From Xylogone sp. PMI_703 (taxonomy: Eukaryota > Ascomycota > Leotiomycetes), in NCBI GenBank assembly GCA_021399445.1, contig JAJTUQ010000002.1:7068001-7132000 (forward strand): 64,000 nucleotides of DNA, read 5' to 3'. Of this stretch, positions 25,122-36,737 are shown piece after piece; the stretch's first letter is position 1; every line of letters starts with the position of its first letter. The position numbers and the translations under genes are program-made. Under the pieces are notes generated by a model. That model had not been told where the DNA came from. It did not search any database and saw only the letters and a program-made list of their open reading frames with translations.

Positions 25122-26616
25122 GCACGCTGTTTCAGGAAGGTATTGCCTACACATGCTGCTGGAGCCAGCCCGGACAGGGCGGACGAGTGACTGTCAGCAC
25201 TATGTTTAAACCAATCCAGCTAGCCGTGCAACATCTTGGCGCAAGCAGCTTTGGCAGGAGGAAAGTGCGACGCCCATAGCGGTGTGAATGTACCTTAGGC
25301 GTTATGCTTAACAAAATGCTACGGCACTGTGCCGTACAGTATCAAAGCAAAGAACCTAATTAATCTACGAAAGGCCCATGACATCAAAGCTACTTCGTCT
25401 ATTACAACTCTCTGAACGAAGAAATCGGGCTACAGTTGGAGGATTGCTGACCTGACGACACAATCATCCTAAAATAGTGCAAGCTAATATCTGACAAGAG
25501 ACAGGAAGTAGTCTAGCCCAGTTAGAATACCCAGTTCGCGCCGAAAAGAAATATAGAGAAGCTGAGAGCAAGAAAACGCTGTAAATGAAGGGTTTTGCAT
25601 CGGAGAAAAACGAGAGTATGTTTCTAAGCGCCAAGCGCAGATACGTTACTTACGCCCAACGAGTAACCATTACACCTCTCCCATTATTATCAGCCCATCC
25701 GGCGCGGACCGATTGTTGTTGTGCGGGGTGCATGGCTTGTATGGCGCTTGTGATTCTCTACAAGCACAGTTGATGCTCGGAGGTGTGATCAATTAAGGCG
25801 ACACGTCCCTTGATGCGAGCGTGGTGCAATCGGTGGAGGTGGTGCCAGCCGAAATTCAGGGGCGAAGGCTTGTCCGAGATACACTACCCAGCTACCGATG
25901 ATTACAGCACAGCAAGTCACGCTCACCATGGATGGCCGATGGTGCCGTGGGTACTTACTATAGGTAATTGGCTGCCCTAAGGATGACCTTATTTGATAGC
26001 TTCTAGCTCAAGTAAGTAGTTAACAGCCCGAACAGTACAATCCTCGATCATACTATTCCCGTACCGAGTTACGGTATTACACTGCTCTATGCCCATCTTT
26101 GACTGGCTCTTACGGTGGTACCTGGCCTTCCCTGCTGGCCATGCAGCCTCGGTCTTGTACCCTACCTCTGTAAACATCGCCTCTCTTCTTCATCGTTCCC
26201 TCAGTCGAACATGTTGAGTTTTTGCCATCCTCTCTTTCTCTCTTGGCAAGACTGCAAGCCAAATAGCCAAAATACATGATCGATCTGGCCGCTCTGTTTT
26301 TCGCTCCGAACAGCTTGCCAAAATCTAATGCTGGCGTTGAATGCGGGGGAAATAGCTGTTCTGCTGTTCCCTGCCTCTCGGTGTACTTAATATATAGCTC
26401 TTGGCACGCTCGTTCCTGCTCCTCATCTGACGCCCCGGCAGTGCCTGGCCCATGGCCTGTCGCGCGTGTTTAATATAATCGAACCCGAGCAAACTATGGA
26501 CGATTTGCTGATGCTCTGTTCCAGTCTGTCCGAGGAGCGGCCGTTCCAGAACTGATCGCTGTTCATTGGGTCTAGATTGGAGATGCGACAAGGCTCATGA
26601 GGCATTGAGTGAGAAG

Positions 26617-26624
26617 TATATAAA
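26617..26624 (+). promoter_or_regulatory. TATA box of the glucanase gene
   Basis: TATATAAA lies 78 bases upstream of the start codon at 26695, a normal distance for a fungal TATA box plus short leader. This suggests a strongly regulated gene. Confidence 0.5.
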
Positions 26625-26694
26625 CAACGGCCTGCAGTCTCCACGGGAAAGTTTGAACCGCAAGCGATCCCCAAGAACTACGCTGCTCTTGACC

Positions 26695-28773
26695 ATGGTC
26701 AAGCTTTCTGGACTCGCGCGCTTTGCCAGCGCCTCATGGCTGCTGCTTGCCTCTCTCACCAACGCCATCCCAGCCCCCGATGTGGCCGAACTAGAAGATA
26801 GACAGGCCATCAGCCGGATGGTCTTCTGCCATTTCATGGTAAGCTCTTCCAAGATACGACCGCAATAGGTGTCAATTGATGGAATATACTCATATAAACT
26901 TGCCAGATTGGCATTGTCGGTGAGCGTGGTAGTGCTGCCGAGTTCGATGCTGATATGCAACGTGCCAAATCTCTGGGCATTGACGCCTTTGCCCTCAATA
27001 TTGGTGTCGACGGTTATACAGATCAGCAGCTAGGATACGCTTACCAATCGGCCGCCAACAATGGCATGAAGGTCTTCATCTCCTTCGACTTCAATTGGTA
27101 TAGCCCGACCAGCGGGGCCACTGCTGTTGGCCAGAAGATTGCCCAGTACGCAAACCAGCCTGCCCAGCTCAAGATTAACGGCAAGGTCTTTGCCTCTTCA
27201 TTTGCTGGTGATGCCTTGGATGTTGCTACCATGCGATCTGCTGCTGGCGTGCCAGTCTTCTGGGCACCCAACTTCCACCCAGGACAAGCTGATTTCAGCA
27301 AGATCGATGGTGCTTTGAACTGGATGGTAAGTCTTTATTGCGCCTTTCTTTGTCTAAGTGGTTCAGTATTTACTGAAATTATTAGGCTTGGCCCAATAAT
27401 GGAAACAATAAGGCTCCCACTCCAGGTGCCAATGTTACTGTTGAAGCTGGCGATAACGCTTATTTAGCTGCTTTGGGCGGAAAGCCATACATTGCCCGTA
27501 AGTTAGCAGAGCCAACCCCTACCATACCCACATAGGAGTGTGAGGTTAATCTACTCTATTAGCTGTCTCTCCATGGTTCAACACTCACTTCGGTCCTGAG
27601 GTGTCCTTCAGCAAGAACTGGGTCTTCCCATCCGATCTCCTCTGGTTCAACCGTTGGAACGAGATTCTGACCTTGGGTCCTCAATTCATTGAGATCATCA
27701 CTTGGAACGATTACGGAGAGTCTCACTACATTGGCCCACTTTCCTCGCCCCATTTTGATGACGGAAATTCCAAGTGGACAAATGATATGCCCCACGACGG
27801 CTGGCTCGATATGGCCAAGCCTTTCATTGCTGCTTACCACGCAGGGGCAACCTCTGTGAATAGCTTCATCACCAGCGATGAGCTTATCTACTGGTACCGA
27901 CCAACATTGAGAAGTCTCAACTGTGATGCAACTGATACCACTATGGTCCCTGCCAACAACGCTAGTGGAAACTACTTCGAGGGTCGTCCCAATGGCTGGG
28001 AAGATATGCAAGATGCCGTCTTTGTGGTTGCTTTGCTTACAGCACCAGGTATTGTCACCGTCAATTCGGGGGGAAACGTTCAGAGCTTCAATGCTCCAGC
28101 TGGTGCATCCGCATTCCAGGTCAACATGCAAGTTGGACAACAGCAATTCTCCCTTTCCCGCAACGGACAGACCGTCCTCAATGCCGTATCACTGAAGAAT
28201 ATCTCTCCTATCTGCATCTGTGGTATCTACAACTTCAATGCTTACGTAGGAAGTGTCCCAGCTGGCCCATCCGACCCCTTGGGCCATGACGGTCTGGTTT
28301 CCCTCCCCATTGGCTTGCACGTCAGCACCTGCTCTGCTGTTCCATCCCTTGGAACTGCTGCTCCACCTCCACCTCCTCCAACCACGACGTCTCCTCACAC
28401 TACAACCACGACGAGTCGTGGTGGAAACCCCCCTCCAACAACGACCACTACGACCGCTCGTCCAACTACGACGACGACTGTAGCTCGACCAACAACAACC
28501 ACGGCCGCTCCACCGCCTCCTCCACCAGGACAAGTCTGCGTTGCTGGTACCGGTCCAGGAAACTACGCCGGACTGTGCAATTTCTGTTGCAACTATGGAT
28601 ATTGCCCTCCAGGACCTTGCACTTGTACCGCCTTCGGCTCTCAGGTGCCACCTCCACCAACCAATGGACGTGACGGAGCACCTCTTCCAGGAGAGGATGA
28701 CAGTTACCTCGGTCTCTGCAGCTTTGCTTGCAACCACGGCTACTGTCCACCAACTGCTTGCCAATATAAATAG
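26695..28773 (+). CDS. Secreted alpha-1,3-glucanase (mutanase), GH71, with C-terminal Cys-rich repeats
   Basis: About 628 aa in four exons; introns 26839-26906, 27327-27385 and 27498-27562. A signal peptide (ASWLLLASLTNAIP) and a possible propeptide (LEDRQA) precede the catalytic domain. GH71 hallmarks are FCHFM...IGIVG across intron 1, GIDAFALNIG, VFWAPNFHPGQ, WFNRWNEI and ITWNDYGESHYIGP. After about residue 470 comes a Pro/Thr-rich linker likely O-glycosylated. It ends in two related cysteine modules sharing the pattern YxGLCxFxCNxGYCPPxxC, as in glucan-binding CBM24-type tails. The enzyme would cut alpha-1,3-glucan in fungal cell walls outside the cell, for remodelling or attack on other fungi. 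It has no obvious role in the metabolite cluster. Confidence 0.95.
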
Positions 28774-30067
28774 TCGTGACGCAGCAGGAAAATGATGAAA
28801 CCGAGAATGCAGGTTTTATCATGAATGAGAAGATCAGAGATTCGGATCTACTAAGAAGTCATAAGAGGGATGAGTGATGAAATATGGATTTAATCTGTAT
28901 CTATTGGTTTAGTTTTGTCCATAACATTTATAAAAGCATGCACATATCTATATTTTTGCTATATTGCACTAAGTATAGCTGTGATGATCTAAAGGAACAA
29001 TGCAAAATAAGCTGAGATAGCTAAGCAGTGAATCTATCAAATATGCCTCTATAATCTAACCTCTACAAGGCCCCGCTTTCCCATACTCAATCACCAACAA
29101 CCGCTGGAGAACACAGTTATATGTCCGTACTTGAAAGATAAAGATCACGAACGGATATTCGGGGTTGCTTAAGCCGACAAACCTGAAAATAAGGCCGAGC
29201 CTATCCGCAACATTCCAAGAATCAATCCACATACACCTGGACTTATATCTATTAACTTCTTTATGCAATAGGTGATAGGGTTGAAAATTTCACATGATTG
29301 TAAGATATAATATTGCCACCATTTATTAATGAGGAATGGAACCGAATATCTCACGATATTACGTGGAATATTCTTCGTAGTGGGCGCCATGCTTCGGACC
29401 GAGGCTCTAGCTTTCATCTAGTTCTAGTTGGAACAATTCATACACTGTAGGATAGTCTATCCTTGCTAGAATAACGAAGAAGTATCTTCAGACACTTGAG
29501 ATGAAGTCTATTATCTGTATTCTGGGAATGATGAAGAGAAGCAAGTAGACATTTCTAGAGCTGCACCTCAGCAAGCACACCTTAGTAATGGATCAGTCCA
29601 TTGCTAATAAGACGAAACAATCCGCGAGAGCCAAGATTACCGAAAGAAGCAATCAATGTAGTGGAGCACTGTAGGAATACGGTAGCGGTACCAGTACTGG
29701 GATCGGGAGAATCCGACAAAGCTGATGTTCATCTGACAGGCTTGGTTCGAAGACCATCGCTAAGTGTTACCAGGAAGAGGAGAACGGGGACCCAATGAGA
29801 GCATCAAGCAAAACGGCCATCTAGAACAAACTCCTTTATTGTGTGGATGTATTTAAGGCTGAGTCTGAAATGTGTTCTCGACGAGGTTCTAGTCCACCTA
29901 TGAAACGTCGCTAAGGGACGAATATGTGGGAATAAGTACAGACCAAGAAATAAGCTTACGTGATAGCCTCTGAGGATCATAATCACGGTTATCTACAAAT
30001 AACGGACTATTCCCATGGAGAATACCTCACTGTAAGAATTCTATATTATCGTCCCTTCTCGGAAAGA
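28774..30067. other. Intergenic, 1.3 kb
   Basis: 3' region of the glucanase and promoter of the PhyH gene. Short frames without motifs; no gene seen. Confidence 0.5.
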
Positions 30068-31072
30068 ATGGGTAACCTAACTCCTCAAGAGCTTGCAGCT
30101 CTTATTCCCCGTCCTCTGCCATCACACCCGAAAATCAAAGCACTGGCAGAGCAAGTATTGAACCAGGGATATGTGATTATACCAAACTGCTTTTCACGAG
30201 CAGAAGGAAGGGAGGCAATTGAAGAAATCAAGCGGCTTTCCGGTAAAGACCCCAAAACCTCTCGTGATGACTTCTTTGGACGAAAGACTAGCCGCATCTA
30301 CGCTCTCCCAAACAAGTCTCGAGTGTTCGACAAGTTCTACATGCTCCCAGAGGTATTAGCCCTGAACGACTACTTCTTAGACCCGGACTATCTCTTCTAC
30401 GTGATTCAATCCATTGTGATCAACCCAGGAGAGAAACAACAACCCATCCATCATGACGACGCAGTCGCCCACTTACCTAGGCCGCGCGCGCCCCTAACTG
30501 CCGCCATCATGGCAGTTCTCGAGGACTACACAGCAACCAACGGGGCAACCACAATCATCCCAGGATCACATCTGTGGGGACCGGGACAAACGTTCAAACA
30601 GCAAGACGCAATATCCGCCATCTGCCCTGCTGGAAGCATTATCTATTTCCTAGGGATCACATACCATGGTGGTGGTGCCAATATTTCGAACCAGCCACGG
30701 CATGCATTGACAGTGCAATACGGCCAGCCATGGTTACGTCCCTTGGAAGACTTGATGCTGTCGGTGGACCCGAGGAAATTGAATGAGATTCCAGAGAAAG
30801 TGGTGGACATGATGGGTTACAAGTCGGGCTATCCATACCTCGGATCAGGTTAGTTCAAAAGAGACTCTCAATTTCAAGAGCTTTTGAAAGTTCCAAGAGC
30901 TAACACTCAAATCATAGTCGATGGGATGAATCCGAGAAAAGGTATGCAGCGGATGATGCGATGGTTGCGAAGCCCAGTCGATTATAACACGCCGACTTTT
31001 GCAATGGAAGAAGGGCATAAAGAACATGTGGAGAGTAGGGAAGATAGAGTTAAGGAGTATAGCAAGCTTTAA
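30068..31072 (+). CDS. Phytanoyl-CoA dioxygenase (PhyH) family oxygenase
   Basis: About 311 aa in two exons; intron 30849-30917. Fe(II)/2-oxoglutarate enzyme: iron ligands are the HxD in IHHDD (128-131) and H200 (TYHGGG), with the PhyH signature NGATTIIPGSHLW (158-170) between them and R211 as likely 2OG-binding Arg. After the intron the frame continues DGMNPRKGMQRMMRWL...PVDYNTPTF, the typical end of fungal members. Reading through the intron would stop at 262 aa and lose this part. The ATG chosen is the first in frame; the frame upstream only offers GTG. Fungal members hydroxylate, desaturate or rearrange secondary metabolites in the cytosol. It lies 3 kb from a second 2OG oxygenase and 6 kb from the PKS, so it is a likely tailoring enzyme. 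Confidence 0.92.
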
Positions 31073-32925
31073 AGAAAAGTAATTTGTAAGTTTGGGAAGA
31101 AACGGCGTTTTATTTCTGCTTTTGTAAAATTATATAGGGAGCATAAATTTGAAAATGGTTGTTTGTAAGCAATGTATTAATTATAAATGGGTTACACAAC
31201 GAATAAAAATTATTTCCTAAGCTAGTTTACGAGATGTGGGCTGAGAATACAAAGATGCTTTATAGTTAATGAATGACGGCCTGAGGTAATACGAGTAATA
31301 AGTGTTCATATTCTAGGTTTTGGGTTAGAACATGAAGTCACAGGTATTTTATATTATGTACTTGGATTCCATTATCTACCTCAGATTGTAAATAGCTTAT
31401 AATCTATAATAGTGATACAAAGATAAGAGAAGAGTCGTATTCTCAAATAAGTTTCATCGGTTGTACTTGATTAGCTATAGTTACTTGGGTTGCAGGAAGC
31501 CTTTACATTTGAAGCTACTAACTTAACGTGTCAAGATGCTATGGTATCAACATTGTCCATTTTAGGCTATTGATACAAGAGACTGATAAATATTATCTAT
31601 ATGTGCCTACTCCATCAAACGATTCAAATACGCCATTTTCATTACTACCATCCCACTCACAGCCAATGTCAATGTACAATGCGGAGAAGAGATAGTAACA
31701 CCGTTAGGCTTGGGCAGTGGCCAACCTGTGTTTAGGGAGGGCATGTGAATATAGTGACGAATATGCACCAGGGGGGGTGTGCGGAGCCCCGATATATGTA
31801 CTAGAAACAGGTTAAGATCTTATCCGTTTTACCGTTTTATCACATCTATGGTGAGATTCGTCTCATCGACCCCTAGTCTCTATCTCTTACACAGTGCTCT
31901 GAGGAGCTAGATAATTATTGAAAAGAAGCCCAGAGAGAATCAATTAAGGGGGCTCTGCTCATGGACCATTGCTTACTTTTATGTGGTAGTAGTCCATTAG
32001 TGTACACACTGTTCGAGTCAAAGCTGACTATAAGTACGGTCGCGGTCACCACCGGCCGTTTGTCCGAAAGGCCCGCAAGTAGAAGCCCGTTCAGGAAGTA
32101 TCGATCTGACCATGTCTCTGTACGTTTTACCAGCTGACTTTGGTGAGATAGGTGGCGTTCAGTCCTCTGTGTGTACTTAATCAAAAATTCCGGTGGCGGA
32201 CTATCAAAGGACTAGTTAGACCCTTAGATGTGAGATGCAGGTTTGCCAGGATATCTGTTTGTGTAATCATAATTCGAGGACGTGTTTTGCTACTAAAAGG
32301 CTTTTTGATACTATACTAAGTGATAGAAGCTACTCTTGTGTCAGCTTTGTCAGCTTTCTTTCCAAAAACACCACCCTTAAAATGGAAATGGTCTTTTCTC
32401 TCTTTAAGTTTTTATGAAATATATGTACATTTTATTTTTTGGTTATCCCTTGTTTCTAAGCACTACAAGTTGATATAAGATACATTGGTACGCCTCCCTA
32501 AGAGTGCATATTTTATAGGTAACATATACTTCTGCCGTCCTGCACAGTCACAATCTCATTCCAACTGGTTTTCTTGCAACAACCGTCGCTATAGCCATGA
32601 AGGTATTGTTTTGCGATAGATTAGGCCCCTCAATGGCCGCTCGTTGCCTCGGAACTTCTAGTAAAATCGCAGTGCCGCCTCACCGTACTCATTTGAGCTG
32701 GTCAAGATCTAACGGTCAACGTAATAGTCAAGAATAATCCGTAAAAGTACTAATAATCCAGATTGCCGCGGCAAGTATACTGCCCGGCTGAGTGACAGCG
32801 CTGTATTAAGAGATGCCAGAGAACCTGCAATACTAGACCCGACATTTGAAGACAAGGCAAGGCGGGCTCTGCTAAAGATTGGATCAGCCTATACGCCAAT
32901 AGCTCATTCATGCTCTTAATATAGT

Positions 32926-32981
32926 TATACGCTGTAAGCTCTAGGTTATAGGCTATAGGCTATATGCTATAGGCTACTGGC
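32926..32981. repeat. Heptanucleotide tandem repeat, unit TATAGGC, eight units
   Basis: Eight consecutive 7-base units: TATACGC, TGTAAGC, TCTAGGT, TATAGGC, TATAGGC, TATATGC, TATAGGC, TACTGGC. The centre is well conserved and the edges have decayed. It runs directly into the degenerate longer repeat that follows. Confidence 0.8.
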
Positions 32982-33119
32982 CATAGTACACTTAACTACT
33001 ATAATGGCCTATAATGATAGTACACTTACTCATTATAACGCACGCAATAATAGCCTATAATCACAGCGCATTTACCTACTATAATAGCTTATAACTACAA
33101 CACACTTAACCACTATAAC
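32982..33119. repeat. Four degenerate direct repeats (about 24-base core)
   Basis: Four diverged copies of a core like CATAGTACACTTAACTACTATAAT at about 32982, 33016, 33062 and 33096, separated by spacers containing CCTATAAT or CTTATAA. Copies differ mostly by C/T and G/A changes. Confidence 0.65.
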
Positions 33120-33230
33120 CTACTGGGCTGTGGGCTACAAGTATTCAGATTCACTAAATTCAGTAACTGTAGCGATAATTATATTCTACAGCAATAACTA
33201 TACTTGATCATGCAAATTAGTAGTAAATTC

Positions 33231-33252
33231 GCGTACGGGCAAGCCCATACGC
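33231..33252. repeat. Near-perfect 10-bp inverted repeat, 2-base loop
   Basis: GCGTACGGGC, AA, GCCCATACGC. The arms pair with one mismatch that is a single transition. A related sequence (GGCGTATGGGC) recurs about 60 bases downstream, so this may be the remains of a small repeated element. Confidence 0.7.
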
Positions 33253-33464
33253 AAATACTCGTATTGGTGGTTGGGGCAAGCCTATGTACCAATGTAAAAT
33301 ATTGGCGTATGGGCTAGAACATAGGTAAATATTGAATATGGACTTCGAACATGAACTTAATATTACAGAACGCAATTTAAGAGATTTAGAATAATTGGCT
33401 CATTAGAAAGCATTAAGCATCGTAATATGATGTTAGATTTTCATCCTAATCAAAGTGTATTTGC

Positions 33465-34670
33465 TTAAGCAACCCTACCTTCTTGGTTCTCATCTAAAGG
33501 TTGACCATTTTGTCTTCTCATCTTATTAACTGTTTTAAGAACTTCATATACCGACCACTCTTTCGTAGTCATGGTGTCACCTTTCAGGTATTCGCCGCGG
33601 GGGATCAGAGGGCTGTCTAAAGTCCTCATAATTGTATCCTCCTGCGGGCGGCCTGACAGAAGTACACAATACCGATCAAACTCAGCTTGCTTTCCCGGTG
33701 GCGCAACAACACGGTGCTTGCCAGACTTCAAAAGGCCGTTGGTAAGAATAGTCAAAGCATCACCAAGGTTCATAACAACGTGTCCAGGTTTTGGAGGGAT
33801 ATAGTGCCAGTTCTCTTCTGGCTCGTCGGCTGTGTGGTCAATGTCAGCAGTAGACCGAGTGATTTGGAATCCTCCGAGCCAGTTGAATAGCAAAGCGACG
33901 CTCACACAGTCCCGGTGAGCTGGGGTTAATGGGACGTCCTCAGGACGATCTTTGTTGTTGGCAGGATAACGGAGAAGGCGAAGGAATGCTTCAGAGCGGT
34001 CAGTAAGTTTGTGAATGGAAGTAAAAGCTCCAGTTGGTAGCTCAAGCATCTTCTCGAGCACCGAGAGAATGACGTTGTGGACGACGTTTGCCGTGCGGAT
34101 GCTGCTGCGGAATAAGGCCTCATGACCCTTCAACCAGGAAGGAAGCATATATGGTTCAGTGCCGGAAAATAGTCCAGTTTGCGAGATCTATATTGGAGTC
34201 AATGATACTATCAGAGCGGAACGGTTAGGGAATCATGCTCTACATTTAGAATTTCAACCCTATTGGGGATCCCATCCCGATCTACCCCCAGCTCACGGTA
34301 TCTAACATAGAGATTAGCTTCCAAAGGGTTTTACTTGATGCAGAGAGTATCGAGCTGCAACTTACCCTGTATCAAGTCGTCCGGCAGAACGAGTCTTAAA
34401 CTCTTTCTTCACCTCCATAGGAGTATCAAGAAAGACTGTCTGCGCAACATCATGAAGACTGTGCGCATAATTGATCAACTCCAATCCCTTCTCGTGGGTA
34501 GTAAGATCCAAATAACAGAATCCGAGATTGGTGCATATGCGGAAAAGACGAGAAGACTCTTCAGAATCTTGATTAATCAGCTTCTCCAGAGATATACTCT
34601 CGAGTTCAATTACAGGAACATTGTCAGGAAAAGGCTCTGGCCAGTAGTGGTCCGCTTTTGCTTGCGCCAT
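33465..34670 (-). CDS. 2OG-Fe(II) oxygenase, isopenicillin-N-synthase-like
   Basis: About 361 aa in three exons; introns 34365-34302 and 34243-34188. The N-terminal DIOX_N-like part runs VPVIELESI...NLGFCYLDL. A small middle exon gives GYRELGVDRDGIPNRVEILN. The C-terminal jelly-roll has iron ligands H212 and D214 (TPAHRDCVS) and H279 (KSGKHRVV), and a 2OG-binding Arg/Ser pair in RYCVLLS. The short middle exon is easily missed, but the frame closes exactly. Such enzymes do hydroxylation, desaturation, epoxidation or ring closure in fungal pathways. It is divergent to the FSH1 hydrolase gene, sharing a 1.2 kb upstream region that holds a CGG/CCG inverted repeat, so co-regulation with the PKS set is likely. 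Confidence 0.93.
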
Positions 34671-35846
34671 GATCGATAATGAACAAAAGTGATACTTATC
34701 AATATAGTAAATTCGATCAATGTAGCTTTAGTATGGAGACACTGCGGATTTAAGGCATTACGTCTAAACACATCAGCTAAAAACTTGTCCTTGTACACTT
34801 ATCTCTTGCCCCTCAGCAATGGATCAGCCCTGGACTCGATTGTATGAGCGGACTTCCGAAGGTCCGCCTCTCCGTGTCTGGTACGTCTCAGCTTGTCCCG
34901 ACATTTTCCACTTGAGATAGTCAAATGCCCCTTGCTCCATGGCTATTACCCATGAAGCAAGAAGCTTCAGGGGCTTTAGCGCTTACAGCCACTTGTATCG
35001 ACACGGTGTGGTTTGCTTTGATGGCTACGGGGTGACCGTCAGCTTCCTTCTATGGTACTCTAGTGTTCCGGACATAGGAGGTACGATTGCTGCATTTAAA
35101 AAGCCCTGTTTTGAGCTTGTTTGCGTCAAAATAATAAGACGTATCTCTTGCCAAGAGGTAGGTATGAAATCACTGTGCGTCGTTCAATTCACCTGTCTCT
35201 GCTTTGGCATTTTGCATTATTGCACAACACACATGTAAATCGCATATATGCGCAGTAGATACATGGCGGCAATGCAATTAGCAATGGTTTGTCAGGAGTA
35301 CCGGCACTGCAAATAGCTGGATACCAATAATCGCACACTACCTGAAGTGCTTACGACTGTAAGCGCTAACAAGCAGGCACAAATAGGAATCTAGCCTGTG
35401 CGATCACTGTCACTTATCACTTGGTCAGCCCGCCTAGTAGTCTGTCAGTTGGGGCAGCATGCGAACAGACAGCGGGACCGGGTAGGGGAATTAGGGGATC
35501 CAGATATTGGTATTAAGCAGAGCTCTGTCTTACGTGCCCCGTCAAACCTGGCATAATAATGCATGGTGGTGAGAGATCATGTTGTACGAATACAGCCACA
35601 CTTTTGCCAAGGAGATCTGACTGGGTGTCCTTAGCGTTAATTGTATACCAAGTGGACATAGCTAGAAAGAGTCCCGCTGATGTGTCGGGTTCATTACTGA
35701 ATCTGAAGAGGCCGCTGTTCGCAATCCCCATAACCTTTCGGGCCCCGGCGCCGAAACTGCTAGAATCTCATCTTCGGAGAACATAAAAATAGGTAAATGT
35801 AGTAGACAAAGATACCTTACAATGACATATATTGCTTAAAATCAAA
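34671..35846. promoter_or_regulatory. Shared upstream region of the oxygenase (-) and FSH1 hydrolase (+)
   Basis: 1.2 kb with no credible gene. It contains the inverted repeat at 34848-34867 and the 12-mer TGGACTCGATTG at 34831-34842, both within 200 bases of the oxygenase start. Confidence 0.5.
34848..34867. promoter_or_regulatory. Candidate Zn2Cys6 regulator site (CGG-N12-CCG inverted repeat)
   Basis: GCGGAC, eight bases TTCCGAAG, then GTCCGC: perfect 6-bp arms giving CGG...CCG in the everted/inverted layout bound by Zn2Cys6 dimers. It is about 180 bases upstream of the 2OG-Fe(II) oxygenase start. The regulator encoded beside the PKS is the natural candidate to bind it; this is inference. 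Confidence 0.4.
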
Positions 35847-36737
35847 ATGCGCATCTTATGTCTGCACGGGATGGGCACAAATGCCAAGGTATGCAAGCTA
35901 TGGTCTCATAAGAGCTTATGTGTATGCTAACTTCTAGCTGCTTAGATTTTTGAGGCTCAGACGAGTGAGTGAATATCTTATGTGTCACCACATATATTCC
36001 CAACATTGGAAGAATACTTAAGCCAATTTAATGATATCTAGATGCTCTAAGAGCTTCGATCTCTGCAGAGCTCAATATGGAGTGTGACTTCGTGTTTGTA
36101 GATGCTGAGATTGCGACGGAGCCTCGAAATGGTGGGTTCTGACCCAAACTCCACTAATTTCCCCTGTCGTCTGACTGCATGGCTACTACTTGGACTGTCC
36201 ACTCGTACTAACAGAAATGCGTTCTTATTAGGAGTGGAGAAGTACTACGAAGGCCCGTTCTTATCGTATTACGACTGGGACTCCCCGCAAAGCATCCAGA
36301 AGGCCTACGGTCTGCTTTACGATCTCATTGAAGAATGTGGGCCCTTTGACGGTGTGATGGGATTTTCCCAAGGCGGATCCTTGGCTGCATCGTTTCTACT
36401 CCATCATATGGAAACCTGCCCGTCTCAGCCAGTTGAGGAGCTGTTTCGATTCGCCATCATGATCTGCAGCGGTAACCCATTTGACGCCCGGGGGGTACAA
36501 ACACGGCGGTACCATCCAGACCAAGACAACTTACGCATCAGCATTCCCACGGTTCATATTGTTGGTCGCGGAGATGATGAATACTCACGACAGCTTCTCC
36601 TGCATTGCCTCTGTGATGCTCGGCGATCAACAGTGTATGATCACGGCGGTGGTCATGAGATCCCTCGTCGTGCCGCTGCGGTAAAGGGGATGACAGCTGC
36701 GATTTGCCGTGTTATTGGAGAGGCTTATTTAATGTAG
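35847..36737 (+). CDS. FSH1-type serine hydrolase, LovG-like chain-release enzyme
   Basis: About 218 aa in four exons; introns 35889-35945, 35965-36041 and 36132-36231. The start MRILCLHGMGTNAK, the tiny second exon IFEAQT and the segment FVFVDAE are hallmark FSH1 sequence. The catalytic triad is visible: S96 in GFSQGG, D165 in GRGDDEY and H192 in HGGGHEIPR. Family members are small cytosolic alpha/beta hydrolases; several, such as LovG, hydrolyse the finished chain from a partner HR-PKS that lacks its own thioesterase. The PKS starts 600 bases downstream on the same strand and ends in a bare ACP, so this role fits well. The first three exons are short and easily overlooked. Confidence 0.93.

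Larger units (their letters stand above)
23360..26694. other. Long gene-free stretch, 3.3 kb
   Basis: No gene is supported. The first 150 bases hold a low-complexity run of short repeats (ggtataaggtttataaggtctataagg) upstream of the small membrane protein. A perfect 15-bp palindrome, TGGACTCGGAGTCCA, lies at 25107-25121. From about 24.7 kb the GC content rises. The last 500 bases are presumably the glucanase promoter. Several 60-88-codon frames overlap each other on opposite strands and look like chance. Confidence 0.5.
31073..33464. other. Gene-free AT-rich repeat region, 2.4 kb
   Basis: No coding potential is recognised. The right half holds a heptamer tandem repeat, degenerate 35-45-base units, and a near-perfect hairpin, each listed separately. 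C/T and G/A differences between the repeat units would fit repeat-induced point mutation, but this is inference. Confidence 0.6.

Noticed and set aside
28189..28764. 191-codon open frame antisense to the glucanase tail
   Set aside because: Low-complexity mirror (Ser/Trp/Arg-rich) of the Pro/Thr linker and Cys modules.
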